Part shown: positions 19,203-32,200 of the stretch, piece by piece
How the letters are laid out: every line of letters begins with the position of its first letter
Position numbering within the stretch: the first letter of the stretch is position 1
From: Carposina sasakii
Taxonomy: Eukaryota; Arthropoda; Insecta; Lepidoptera; Carposinidae
Direction of reading: 5' to 3'
DNA length: 64,000 bases
NCBI GenBank assembly: GCA_014607495.2
Contig: CP053154.1
Location: 6,882,001 to 6,946,000, forward strand
Program-made: the position numbers and the translations under genes
The notes under the pieces: generated by a model
The model's database searches: none
Seen by the model: the letters and a program-made list of their open reading frames with translations, nothing else
What the model was told of the DNA's origin: nothing

Positions 19203-20226
19203 ATAGCTTGTAGTCTAGCTGTCCTAACTCCAACTCCTGTGGGTCTACAGAATGTACATATAGGTAAATACGCGCGTATCATAAAGGCTCGAGCACACCG
19301 GATGCGTGTGCGTGCACGTAAGCGTAGACGTGCACGTACCTCTGAGTTTAATGTATAGAACTGTCACCGCTTGACGTCTATGCTTACGTCTACGCATACG
19401 CAGCCGGTCTGCCCGTGCCTATACAGTTCCATACATTACAACTCAGCGGTACGTGCACGTCTACGCTTACGTGCACGCACACGCATCCGGTGTGCTCGAG
19501 CCTGTAAACCTTACTAAACTAAATCATGTAAAATCGTCTAATCGTCCGTTAGTCTAATGGCCCTACTGTTGCGGTTGGCCCCGTAGCTGCAGCTGACTAT
19601 TAACTTAATTTCTATCCGACTTATTTCTTTTTAGAGCTTGTCGTTAGCGCGCTTAATTCTGCCGGATTGTTAATTCCGCTATTTCAGCTAACGATTTGTT
19701 TAAAGCAATTATGTTAAATTTAGTTTTTATAGGCGATTCTAATACTAAAGTATTGGATGTTAAAATGCATGTAAGATTTTACATCAATTTTAATATGGAT
19801 ACCATCACGTTATATCGTTGAACTAGTTTCATGTTAAAAATTTAAGTTTTACGAGTATTAATATCACTGCTTTAGTAACGCTTAATTGTTGCTCACAAGT
19901 TCTATTAAACCACATCCTATCTACATACATCAAAGGCCAGATTTATATTCCTTGACTAGATGGAAATAACATTAAATCTAAGGTACATAAATCTAAGAAA
20001 CTCGGCGAAAATTATAAGGAACTAATTTCAAAGGCCAGATTTATATTCCTTGACTAGATGGAAATAACATTGTACTTTTTGCCTTGTATCTGTGTCGTTG
20101 TTATAATTATCAGAAGTTTATACAGTTCTATACATTAAACTAAGTCTACGTACTTAAATCATGTTTTATGAGATGTAATTCTGTAGACCACAGGAGTTGG
20201 AGTTAGGACAGCTAGACTACAAGCTA
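19203..20226. mobile_element. Foldback DNA element with about 50-bp terminal inverted repeats
   Basis: The sequence atagcttgtagtctagctgt and the next about 30 bp at the left end are repeated inverted at 20177-20226 with a one-base gap. The interior holds a CpG-rich MITE (19286-19502). It also holds two direct copies of aaggccagatttatattcct (about 41 bp each, at 19933 and 20030). No ORF of transposase size was found. Confidence 0.8.
19286..19502. mobile_element. CpG-rich foldback MITE, copy 3 (217 bp)
   Basis: It is the same length as copy 1 and near-identical, with ends ggctcgagcacaccgg and complement. The left arm gcgtgcacgtaagcgtagac is perfectly mirrored in the right arm. It is nested inside the 19203-20226 element, so it is the younger of the two. 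Confidence 0.88.
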
Positions 20227-21082
20227 TTATAAGGAACTAATTTCACTAAACTTCGCATACTCATTTCTGAAATGTAGTATATCACTCCGACTAAGGATAT
20301 ATATCCTTTTAACATATTCCGCGTGTTATGTTATGTCATAACAGATCCAACTCCGCGTTGAAGCCCGAGTTTTATTGCATTTGTAGGCGTATTAAAATCA
20401 CAGTAGGTACACTAAAACTATTCCTAAAAATAATTCAAATCCAAACAGCTTTTTTTACATTAAAAACAAAATATTAGTCAAATATAAAACAGAATGAATA
20501 GAAATTTTGAAAATTATAATTACGAAAACAATATTTATACTAAACGGATGCCTGTCGCTGGGAGTATATACTCGTATAATGTCGTAATTCGCGCTCATGC
20601 GTCATGCGAAGTACCGCGCGTCCCGGCGCGTTCGCATTCCGTCTTGCTCAATTCTTATCTTCGGCATTATTCGGTAGGTCGGAGTGGGCGGATATAGGAT
20701 AGGAGTTTCTTTAAAGTGAAGGAGTTTTCATATCCACCTCTGGATATATATCGAGGACAAGTTGTGTCCGGATTTACCCATGTCTAATCAACAGTCAACA
20801 CAACTTTGTTGATGCTAGATGCAACTCAACAACAGCTAACTGACTATCTTGCCACGCAGCGAATCCGTGACCTTAGAAGTCGTGATATTACAAGTCTAAA
20901 AGTTCTGTCAGTTTTTCTGACTGTCTTTACGTTTGCTGCCTCTGACTTTTTGCCTTGTATATCTGTGTCGTTGATATAATTATTATAAGAAGTTATAAAA
21001 ATATTGCTAGGGGCCAAAGATTACATGCATACGTACGAGTACATTCGGCTGTGTTCCTGTAACGCTGTATTCTCGAAACGGT

Positions 21083-21141
<59 letters not shown>

Positions 21142-22744
21142 ACATATATATATACTATAGCCAGAACTGCAGGATCATAGAGAGGTTCCTACAGCTACGA
21201 TTGGTACAGCTGGTATAGATGTCAATGATCAGTGACAAGTTGCTAGCTTATCGCTTGAGAGAATGCTCAAGTTCCTTAGTCCACTCTCTCTTCAGAAGAA
21301 GTCGCAGCTGCTGTATTCTGGTGAAGCATGAACATCAGCAAAGGAATATACCTTTATAGGTAGGTAAATACCTACATAAATATCCTATTAACTTCTTTCC
21401 CGAAAAACAATAATCTATTCTATTGTTTACGTGGCAAGATTCGAGTACCTAGTGCACTAAAATAAAGTTAACAGGTAAATAAAATCTGGACAGCGGAGGT
21501 TATTTTATATTTCTGACACAGCACCTTTGTTTCATTTTAATATAAAGACGACATATTGAAGCGACCGGAGCGCGGTAAGAAAATCCGCGGGATTTGCTGA
21601 GACACTGCGGTGTGGCGACACTCGCAGGTGTTCCGAGGCGTCTTTACAACTTACTACCATAGTATAATAATAACATGCATGGTAATGCGTTAGAAATTGA
21701 CTTTTAAGATGGAATAGCCAGCGTCCATGTACATGAGTATCATACCATTGTCCTTGTCATTTTGTAGTAACTACAAAAAAAGATACGTATATTTTATTAT
21801 ATATACGAGTATGTACTCGTATGTCCCTATTATATATGTATCTAAGTAGATAATTAAGTATTGATATTATTTAGTAAATATATTTATTTTGTGTCAAGTT
21901 TATTTATATTTTAATACATGTGCACATATGACATTCCTTTTATATATTATAAAATTTTCTTTGTACTTAATGGTTTGCTGGAAGAAATCTCTTTTAGAGA
22001 TAAGCTGGCCTTTGTACTATTTCTTTTACAACTTACTGTCTATGATAAAAATTTATGTGTACAATAAAGAATACTAAAGATGTAGGTATAGCTGGATAGT
22101 AGCGTAGCAAGCCCTAGTATGTCAGACCATATTTTCATGGTTGATGCAAAAGGCAACTAGGTGTTACAAGCTGACATGACAGTTTCTGATGATTGTTAGT
22201 GATTTCCGCTTGGACGGTAACTCTCTTGTCTGCTGCTTCGCTCAACTAGAAACATGCATCAGTCATAGATTAGCCATCGAGATGCATCCGGATGACATGC
22301 ATTTGGGTTCAGCAACTAGTTCCAAAAATATTGTTTTGTAAAAACCATATAATACAGCAGAAATCGTTCAATGTAAATGACACTGATTTCTCCGTGCGTG
22401 TTTTTATAGAGTCCAATTTGCTAAACCATCTCTCAGTATACCTGAAGATATAAAGTTTTTGTTGTGTTTATTAAACATTTTGTGATTTCTAGTTTTCCAT
22501 CACATAAAGTTATTTCAAAACTTTCATAATATATTAAAGTAAAAAATAAAAAAAATATCATGTCATTATAAATGTCTATAGATATTGTTAAGCTAAATAT
22601 CTAACTTAGACAAAATTAAATATTTTATACATTTCACTGTCAAATGAGTTAGTTTAAAAAGTGTATAGGTATATAGACGCGATTGCAAAGTTTTAAAAAT
22701 AGTTTTCTAAAAATGCATGTAATTTCATAATACAATTTAATGTT
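20227..22744. other. No gene recognised; contains a microsatellite
   Basis: Mixed AT-rich sequence. GC-richer patches at 20580-20700 and 21560-21650 are of unknown nature. The (CA)n run is listed separately. Confidence 0.5.
21084..21131. repeat. (CA)n microsatellite
   Basis: About 24 CA units are followed by an (AT)n stretch. Confidence 0.97.
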
Positions 22745-23140
22745 ATTAATAAGATCATGGTCTCTAACTGTTTGCTTCATAAAGAAGCTCAAGATATCAC
22801 AGCGAGCAATGGGGAGACATATGCTCGGGATTTCTCTGCGTGATCGAATTAGAAACGAGGAGATCCGCAGACATACAAAGATTACCGACATAGCTCAACG
22901 GTCCAGCAAACTAAAGTGGCAATCAGCTCAAAGAACCTATGGCCAATAAAGCCAAAGGTTCTTCACTGGATACCACGTATCGGCAAACGCAGCGTGGGAA
23001 AGCCACCCGCGAGATGGACGGGCGACCTAGCCAAAATCGCGGGCATCTGTTGGATGCGGGTATGCTTTGGACCTATCCGAGTCTTTACGTTGTTGGTAGA
23101 GGCCTATCTTCAGCAGTGGACTTATGATGGCTGTGAATGA
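22745..23140 (+). pseudogene. RTE-type non-LTR retrotransposon, 3' end of the polymerase ORF (decayed)
   Basis: Conceptual translation in shifting frames gives SLTVCFIKKLKISQRAMG, LGISLRDRIRNEEIRR, GKRSVGKPPARWTGDLAKI and finally EAYLQQWT. This is the characteristic C-terminal run of lepidopteran RTE-type reverse transcriptase ORFs. A short deletion and a frame change around 22930-22950 break the ORF, and everything upstream is missing (5' truncation, as usual for LINEs). The TGA at 23138-23140 is followed by tgatgaatgatgaat-like sequence, typical of RTE 3' ends. Confidence 0.85.
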
Positions 23141-23569
23141 TGAATGAGATCAGGAATCGATGAGCAATAATTTTTTCTCTATATTATGCAGTTAGCCAGT
23201 ACGTACCCCAAATTTATTTTAGTACCAGACATAATCTATTTAGTTGTTTGTAATACGATTTCAATACGATATTAAAGTATCTTTTTAGGCCCACAGGTAG
23301 TTGATATTACTCACAGAAATGGAAATATTAACGAGACAGTAAAGTTACAGCTCTGTTGTGGTAACTTTGTTCCTGATAATAATGACACAGCTCACAACAA
23401 AAGATCTTTTATACCAAATGCTTGAACAACATTTTGTGTAGCTGCATCAAAATATTTTTAATTACGATACTCTATATAGCGATATGACATCGGAAGACAG
23501 AAGTAAATTCATTTTTATAATATAAAATACATTTTTCATACATTTTTTGTTTCTACTTTATAATAGCGC

Positions 23570-23800
23570 CACCCCATGTCTACCCGTGGGACTAGTAAGA
23601 GACGATTAAAGATTTCCGGGAGGTGGGCAGTAGCGCCTCCCGTGTCGATATCATAGTCCAAAAATCACACTGCGGTGCTCAGCCAAGCCAGGTGCTCAGC
23701 GTGGTGGCTATTGTCAAAACCGGGTGGTATGGAAGTAGCTTTGTGGCGGGCCTTAGAGGAGGCCTACGTCTAGCCGTGGATTGCAACAGATATATATTAG
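23570..23800 (+). mobile_element. RTE-related short repeat, plus orientation
   Basis: It contains gattaaagatttccgggagg, ggtgggcagtagcgcctccc and ggcctacgtctagccgtgga, the complement of the blocks in the 6190-6470 copy, in the same order. It is diverged, with no ORF of its own. Confidence 0.65.
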
Positions 23801-26034
23801 GATCATACTTCTATCAACCTACACTTCATTTTCAACCACGAGTAGTCCACTGCTGAGCATAGGCTTATCTAGCTACTTATATTTAAGCAAACTCTTTTGT
23901 CAAAGAATATTACCTTATATTCTTTATATTATTACACATTTACTTAAAACTTCCTCAACTCGTTTACTCAATACTCACTCAATCGAATATTAATTCAAAA
24001 ATACCTGTGTTTATGTATAGACCGAGTAGGTATGCCAGTATAGGTCGAATGTATTTCAAAGCTAAGCTTGGAGCGCTCTGTATACGCAGAGTTCAGTCTA
24101 GTTTCGGGTCATGATGAAATTCGTCTCCTATTTACGTAGAAGCCGCTCCTGTATTTTCCAGCTCCGAAATTCTGGGAAATCTCTCAGTTGAAAATGATTT
24201 GTTATTTTACTCTAGATAGATGTACTTCAGTACATCCAATACTACTTCATGATCCAATATTAACTCAATTATTGAGTTAATATTGAATACTTAAACTAGA
24301 TATCTTTCATCTTTCAACTATAGTTTACAGAATAAATAAGACTGAAGTGGTTTATGTTTATAGTGCTATCACCGAGTGCAAAATATTTCTTGAATGTACT
24401 ACAATGTGTTTGAACTAGCTTTTCAGTTTAAAAACGGTCCTAAAAACTTAATAGATTAGGAGGTCCTTTTTAGGATAATTAGTAATGAAACTAGGTAGGT
24501 ATTTTAGGGTGTTGCATGCACGATCACAGATAAACCGCAACATGTATAATGTCGCCTGAGGTAGTTTTCCCTGCGTTACTACCTATGTATGCACTTACGG
24601 TCTGAATAATTTGATTCTGGGTAACATTACAATATATTATACTTATCTACTCTAGAGTATATTTACCAGCATTTTTTATTCCATGCTATGCGCAGGTTTA
24701 GGTACGTTAACATCTTAAAAATATTACAGAGGTTGCCGACTAGTCTGTATGATTTTAAGATAGTTACCTACTACTCGTAGGTACATTATCTTTGTTATTA
24801 TATTATGTATTTGTTCCCACCTCGCACCTAACACCTTAACTCTAAATAAATATTAAGAAACCACACTGCCTATGTAGCTGTTTGAATAACTGACATTTGT
24901 ATGACACAAGAGAACTTATTTAAGTGATATCACCTGGGTGATCAAAGTGGAATAGACCGAATAATGGTCAACATTACTTCTAGTGACTCTTTTCCATTAT
25001 GTTTTGGACTTATTTTAAGTAGTCGTCTAGTAGAATTTTTCTGATGAGAAAAATAGAGTAAAACTAAATTACTAATAATATCTTAAGCCCATATGAAAAT
25101 GCGCTCGGGTCGTAGGATTTGTGGCTAATCGTCTACGATTTATGCTGGAGTTGGCGCGGAACGGCCGCGTACTGGTCGTTGATTAACGTACGCATTCGAC
25201 AAGTGGACCGCCAATATACATCGTCCCATGGTTGCCTGGTACCTGCTAATCTAGCTGTATACGTATATATAACTAATTAGAAAATTGGAGCAAGAACATC
25301 GTATTGTTTTTGTAGATTATGTTAATTGTCTTTATCCGACCCCTCACCATTATTTGGGAATAGTATCCGTTATGTTCTATTGTGAATTGATAGTATGATT
25401 TTCTAGAGTTTTAACTATGCAAATATCATGATGAAACAATGCAAAATTATTTTCAGTAAAATTAAAGACAATATTCAATACGAGTAGCAGCGTTTCAATT
25501 TAAAGTTTTTGCGCGTCCTGCAACAATAGTTGTGGGGTTAATTAAATTGTAAGTCCTGCGCAGACAAAGCGAGCTGCTAATTTGATAGTGTCGATGTTCC
25601 CTTACCTCGCGACATTCGTAGTGTACACACGACAAGGAGCTTACCCCAAAGGAATACAGATCAGAACGAATTGTTCTTCTGTCACAGAGGTTTGCGCGAA
25701 ATTTACGTAGTCAGGTAGACCCAAAAGTTGATCTCCGAACCGGAAACTGGGAGTGTATTATTAGAAATAGTTTTAGCTTTTTTGAAAAGAGCTTTTATGT
25801 AACATCGATTTCAATATAATCGAATACGAACGAAAACTTGTCGTCTATTAACTTAACGGTCTTTAGTTACACTCATAGCTGGCTTTCAGAATATATTTAT
25901 GAATATTTTTCCAGAAAACCTATCCAATGTCTAATGGCATGTATTCATCTATGTGAAAGATATATTTTTGTTTGTTTAAATGTTTTTATTAGGTTTATAT
26001 TATTCAAAGCCATTTTAAAATACTTACCGACCTA
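23801..26034. other. No gene recognised
   Basis: AT-rich with small GC-richer patches (24060-24180, 25130-25220, 25560-25700). A near-perfect hairpin lies at 24255-24285, with 15-bp stems and a single-base centre. Confidence 0.45.
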
Positions 26035-26224
26035 TCCTACTAATATTATAAACGCGAAATTTTGTAAGTATGGATGGATGGATGGATGTTTGTTACTCTT
26101 TCACGTAAAAATGGCTAAAGCGATTTTAATAAAGTTTTTATTCCGGGAAAATATTTTTATCCCGGATAATTTTGACATTTTGTTTTATGCAGTCCACGCG
26201 GACGAAGTCGCGGGCGTCCACTAG
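26035..26224 (+). mobile_element. Non-autonomous Helitron-like element
   Basis: It begins TCCTACTAATATTATAAAC after an A and ends gtccactag before a T. Just before the 3' end lies cgcggacgaagtcgcggg, which can form a short stem-loop. It contains a (GGAT)4 run at 26072-26087. The 128-codon plus-strand frame over it is fortuitous. Confidence 0.75.
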
Positions 26225-27341
26225 TCAGCTATTGATGAGATAACTTGGATACTACACCCACCCACTTTGTACCAAGAATATAAAATAAATTTTGAGACAG
26301 TTCATACGAAAAGCAATGTAAATTAAACGGCAATTGGAAATCGTTGTCGAAACATTCCCAGAAGGTTAGTAATCACGGGGTTCCCATTAACGTCGTGTAT
26401 TTATCGAGGGGAATTACCGTTCTGCATTTCACCGACTGTGCTGATTTTAAAAGGAATTATTTTTCTTGGAATTCATTACTCTTGAATGTGCCAAGTACGC
26501 ACATAACTCCTCCTAAATGTAATTACAAACAACATAGGCTTTCGAACTTATTAAAAAAGTATACAAGAAATTACAGATATCAGGCAGTAGACACAGTGGC
26601 GCAATACAACGAAACCAACTAAAGCTAACTCAATTATTTACACAGTCTAACCAGCCTTAAATTCAGGTAATAATTAGACGGGCAAAGTAAACATTGTGGA
26701 TTCTCAGCACGCGTTAGAAAACGTAGGTACGTCTCAATCCTCGCCGGCCACCAAATAGGATCACTTAAATTCCAAGTCCGTAGCCTACGCCGAGATAGCA
26801 CAGGTTACACCCGCAGCGCCCCATACGGACCGCCCCATCTGTAATTACACAAAAGAAATAGAACTAAAGAAAACGTTTAAACATAGCCTTCGGTGGCTTT
26901 TAGATCTGCTGGATAAACCTGGTATTACTCTAAATTTAGTAGCTCTACATTTAAAAGTTACATGCTACGGTCGTGTATTCTTTTGTGAAGCTAGGAACTT
27001 TACTTAATGAAGGCGAAACTCTTTTTAGAAAGTTTTCATTTTTACTATAGTTGTGAAAGTTTTTCAGGATGGTCATTAAAGGTACATTAAAAAGCTCTAT
27101 ACAACAAGTAGGTAATACTCAAGTATACCTACAATTTAAAGTACCTATGAACCTCACATTTTATTTTTAGAAGTGCTACAAAATTATTTTTAGAAAATCT
27201 TACCTCACAACGCCTTGCCTAAATCGCAAAGCTAATTTCAAACTCTCTCGTTGCGACAGGACAACATACCTATTCAATAATTCATGACTTGTTATAGGAG
27301 AGCGAAATTTATTCACTATTTTGAATAATTTGAATACTCAT
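26225..27341. other. No gene recognised
   Basis: GC-richer patch at 26690-26840 within AT-rich DNA. No element ends or exon signals could be assigned. Confidence 0.45.
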
Positions 27342-27495
27342 TTGATGAGGCATTTGAAAAAGCAATTCGAGGCTATCTGCAATTAGCAGGGAATTTCTTA
27401 AAGCTCTCGGCAAGTTTGTTCCGGCTCGCACAGCGCCGGGGCACGTCGCGAGTTCCTAACACTCATTAATTTCTTTGAAGTCTTGCCTCCGACCA
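27342..27495. repeat. Unknown repeat with a 92-bp core identical to one at 63.8 kb
   Basis: Bases 27403-27494 are identical, in inverted orientation, to 63813-63904. The next about 60 bp on the left remain similar but diverged. The core is GC-rich (ccggctcgcacagcgccggg) and has no ORF. I do not recognise it. Confidence 0.9.
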
Positions 27496-27824
27496 CGGGC
27501 TTTCCTGGCTCTTTTCAATAACTATTATTTGTGAAATTATATCTTTAGAAGAGTGAGAATTCGAATGCGGTAATTTTTATTGAGCAAACATACTCGATTG
27601 GCACTCGCCATAATCTCCGGTAGTAACTAAAATTGCCATGGCCTGCAACTGAATTTAACAAATGGATTTTACAGGGCCATTAGAATCTCCAGATTCCCTA
27701 ACAAGAGAACGTTAACAAGAAAATGATTTAAGTTGAACTGCTAGTCGGAGTTGGGAGGAGAACTCGGTGGTTAACAATGTTGGTGGGCTAAAGTTTTAAT
27801 CGCGTAAACTCGACGCAATGAGGG

Positions 27825-27935
27825 CGCCTAACAGCTCTTATAGATTTTTATCTATAGAGTTTTGGTATAATCTAATATATATAAATCATGTTATGCGACT
27901 GCGGCCTAACAGCTCTTATAGATTTTTATCGATAT
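27825..27935. repeat. Partial tandem duplication, 78-bp spacing
   Basis: The block gcctaacagctcttatagat plus tttttat occurs at 27825 and again at 27903. The intervening sequence is not fully duplicated. Confidence 0.85.
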
Positions 27936-28603
27936 ACTTAGAGTTTTGCAAGTTTAATAGATTATATGTCCACGAACTAATAAAACGCATAGAAGCCAAT
28001 AAAATACTTCAGTTTTCTACCATTTCTAACTATCACTAAAACCTGCTGAAAATTGTAGATGTCGTAAGTTGATCAACGAAACTACCTACCGTAAAGTAGA
28101 AAGTAAGAAAATCTACAAATGTATTATCTCAATAAATAGTTTGCGCAGTATTCACATCCATGAGGGTATCAATCCCGTTTGTACGAAAACGAAGATGACG
28201 GATGGATAGCGATAGTAGCGCAAGTAGTTTCACAGTTTTGGATTATTATATAATCCTATATATTCATTCTGTAAGTACAGACAACATCTAGTAACTTACA
28301 TTACCTATATATCTATGTTATGTGGTTGTTAAAAAGAATTTACCCACCAAAAATGCAAAAGGCTTTGCATGAGAGCGAGCCCGTTCATTTGCATATTTTA
28401 CATCTTTTTAAATGCTTTAATACCTTTATTTCCTGAAAAAAATTAAATGGGTACCTATTCTTATTTTAAATAAAATTTAGAAACCTCTATTTGGTTACGT
28501 TGCGGTTATTGCCAAAATATTTACGTAAACTTTAATTAGACTATAACAAATCTTTTTCCAGGATGAAGTAGTCTTCTCTTGAACATTTCAGTAACAATAG
28601 ATA

Positions 28604-29278
28604 TATAGGGTGTTTTTTCGTTGCCCCTTTAACGAAGGGTATGTACTCTATACATCAAATACGAGTAAAGTAAGTTTATGCTAAAAGAAATGCTAGGAAA
28701 CGATGTAATTTTTTTTATATTTTTTTTATTACTTGATCTGGCGAAGTTTATAGTGTTCAGTGTTTATGCTAGTTTATTCATAGGCCATTAATTAATTAAG
28801 ACGATATTAATTATTTCTCGTGAAAAACCTTGCTATACGCGTCAATGTGCATTTATGCAGAAAAACTACTATCAGTCTATTTACTCAACGTTGGACCCTA
28901 ATATTTTGGAAACCAGACACTTCCCAGCACTGGCGGCTCCTGAATTTTTAGATGGGTGTTCTTTTTTTTAATAGTCGCTAGCGCTCCACTCCATACATAA
29001 AATTATAACTTACTTGAGAATTGAGAATAAGTACAATTATATACAGGACAATTTTTTATATGTGACATCTTAATTTACTATTTTTAATTGCAAATAAAGA
29101 TTTATAGAGAAATATAGATTGCCTATGTAATCTTCGTGGGTGGGAGTGCACTGCACCAGCGCTCCTTAGGATCAGCCGCCAGTGCTTCCCAGGTATGCTT
29201 CCATTGCGGAAAATTATCGTGATGATGAGAAGATTCCGTAGTTTTCGGGAACGTTGACGACAAAAAATCATCCTGTAT
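28604..29278. mobile_element. TIR-type repeat, copy 1, interrupted by a hAT-like MITE
   Basis: The ends tatagggtgttttttcgtt and the complement of tcgtcaacgttcccg...tacaggatgattttttgtc form imperfect inverted repeats. The interior is clearly homologous to 56028-56404 (cgtgaaaaaccttgctatac against the complement of gtagcaagatttttcacg). The copy would be about 420 bp without the insertion at 28928-29184 and its duplicated target. Confidence 0.8.
28928..29184. mobile_element. hAT-like MITE with 8-bp target duplication
   Basis: The 257-bp insertion starts CACTGGCGGCT and ends with the exact complement. It is flanked by CTTCCCAG at 28920-28927 and 29185-29192. The homologous copy at 56.1 kb has the uninterrupted site with a single CTTCCCAG (read on its complement). 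An 8-bp duplication and CA...TG ends fit the hAT superfamily. No transposase is encoded. Confidence 0.9.
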
Positions 29279-32200
29279 TATAATATAATATAAATTTTAT
29301 TTCGGAAAATTGGTTTCAATATTTGTATTAGTAAAAGTCTTAACCTATGTTAGTAAGTAATTGCAAACATTTTGCAAAATTATTGCGAGAGTATAGATAC
29401 TAGCAAAACCGAATAGGTGAATGTTTAATTGGTTTGATATATTATTGAACATACACATACTCACACATTTATATGTAAGAAAAAGTAAAATACTTCCTAT
29501 TTATTTCAAATATATGATGACAGAGAGCACATATCGAATGCGGCGCCTAGTAAACGCGGTATCGCACTGCTATAGACAGATTTAGTACACGGATAAAGAG
29601 ATTTATGAACAACATTTGTACTGGAAACACAGGTACGTACGTGCACATCAAAATAATAGTGAATAATCTGTTTGCCTGTGTACAAATTTAGGTTAATAAT
29701 GCTGATGGGCTGATGGTTTGGAGTTCGACCATGCTATTATAAATATTATTATAGGCTCTTTGTGCCAGGAATTAAGTCATTTGAAATAATCCGACATGGT
29801 GTCTTTGTAATTATTAGTTTCTATAAATGTATTCGGTTCTAAAAAATCCATGAGACTAATTTTGAAATATACCATAGATTTGATTAAATCCTGCTCCTGC
29901 ACCTTAGATAATCCTGTATTTAATTTTATCCGCGAATTGGTACTAAAGCCACTCGTACCTTGCTTTGTTTATAATAAACAACAAGAGATGTGACGTCCGA
30001 TAGACTTACATACAAACATACAATTTTATTAAGGTCACAAAGACAATCTTGCAGCCACGTTTAGAATATACTTAATCAAATCAAATATTCTTTATTTGTG
30101 GATCATGGGTAAATTATAAGGTGTTTGGTACATGCAAAAGTATCTATGTCTTACCGGTGGGCGTACAAAAATGTTAAATTCCAAATAAAATTTTAATACA
30201 ATAATAAATCAATCGTTCATCTAAAGTTTATTCGTAATAAGGAACTAAAGTCAAGTGGGACTACATCTGTTCGGGGTGCAATATTTATCTACGTTCGCCT
30301 TTGTTTGGATGTATAAAGCACATTATGATGTCCATTTGTGAAAGCATTCAAATGGTAATTTTCATGAAGCTTAAGTCACTGGAGAGCTCTCATGGGAAAA
30401 CAATGGAATTCTGCTAAGCTTTGGTGGGTACCAGCACATAAACTAACGTATGATGAACGTATTTATGTCGGATCATTGACGGCATACCCACTAGAGGCGT
30501 AAATTGGACCATTGTAATCTAAATTTAATTAGAAGGCCCTTCTCATATGTATGCACAAATATGAGCTGTTTTCATAAGTAGTATACAATTACGCCCCAGG
30601 TTGAGAGGTATCCAAATTACACACTTAGGTAATTTTTACCAGTTGGCCTGTCGGAATAGATATAGTGAGCATACAGTCATTTTTGGGCACAAATGCTCAA
30701 TATCAACCGGTAATGAACCCATTGGGAAATGTTTCCGAGTCATTCTGATCACCTATTTTAAAGTGTCGTCTATTATAAAATTTATAAATAAGTGTGCATT
30801 ACGGGCACACAGCCATGTATATAAGTATGTATATTATGTAATTGTGATCTCAAAGCAGAGATCACTAATACTTATAATTCTTCTGGGAAATAAAAATAAC
30901 GTTTTTAATATCTACAGCTAAATCACCTAATAGCTGATTGCCTGACAAAACTCATTTTGTGTGGAAAAAATTAGGGCGGACATAAATTTGACGATTTTAA
31001 GAAAAATTGGCCTTCCCACCTGTGCTGGGCTGAACGAAAATGAGAGCTATTATCCCGAACCATAATCTTAAATCACCTCGGCTTAGTGTTTCGATTACAG
31101 ACAAAGGTCCGCTACGAAAACCTACATTATGATGGTAGTTGAATAATTGTACTGATAAGTGGAATTGATGGCCAACCGGATCGGTTTGTGGTCGGTTTTA
31201 GATTACCCTCCCTACCCATATCATTAGTCGTTTGCTTGCACTTCAATCCCTACTATACCTACTTACTATACAGACGATAAACTAGCAATTCCATTTTAGG
31301 AACACAGCCGTGTATATGTATGTTTGCATCATCCTTCGTTATGTATTTTTGCCTAGGATGTTTGTTTACGTCCTAAAGTTTCTACAAATTAAGTATGGCT
31401 TCCTACAACCAAGTGAGGTTGTCTGCTAAATATTACTACTATTATACGAGCATTACATTTAAAAAATACCTTTTAAGATAAATAAAAGGAACAATAAGAG
31501 CTATGTAAATTCTGACCTTCCGAGTATACAAAGAACCTTGCGATACAATAAACGTACCCACGGTATTATAAAGTCGTAACAGCTAATACCTACTCAAAAA
31601 TAACTGCAAACTGAATAAATACCGTGAAATTGCTTTATGTTGTTAAATGAATTACAATTAGCTGAGTTTACGTAATGAGTTCTTCATGTTTCTGATAATA
31701 GTTAAAGGTTCTTATTGTAGAAAACATTGTACAAAGATAATTATAAAAACATTACTACCGGGTCAACTACGCTAATAATAATTGGTCGTCAAAATACATA
31801 AGAGTTTTGAACAAGACATTAAAGCCCCGTATTTATAAAGGTGTAAATAGTATGTAGTCTACATATTGCGTAGTAGTATTTTTTACTTGCTACTACAATA
31901 TTCTTCTAGAGGCACTTTATGGTCAAGAGTAAAAAACCTGATATGTATCATGATACCCCTTGTATCATGATTTGTACCTGTTTCTTACAACCAACATTGC
32001 AGTTTTCATTAAAAACTCCATCTTCATTCATATTAGTGTGGAAATGGTCCCACCGCATCAGTTCGCCGGAGGGAGGGAAATTGGATAGTGAGAGTACAAA
32101 CAAGACAACACTAAAAGCTGATGGATGACTATCATTGTTTTGTGTTAACAAATACCTGTGGTCTAAGTGTGTATGAGTCTTTGGAGTGAGATGAAAGGTC

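Noticed and set aside
25838..26224. 128-codon plus-strand ORF
   Set aside because: Its right half is the Helitron-like element 26035-26224; no family motif is present.
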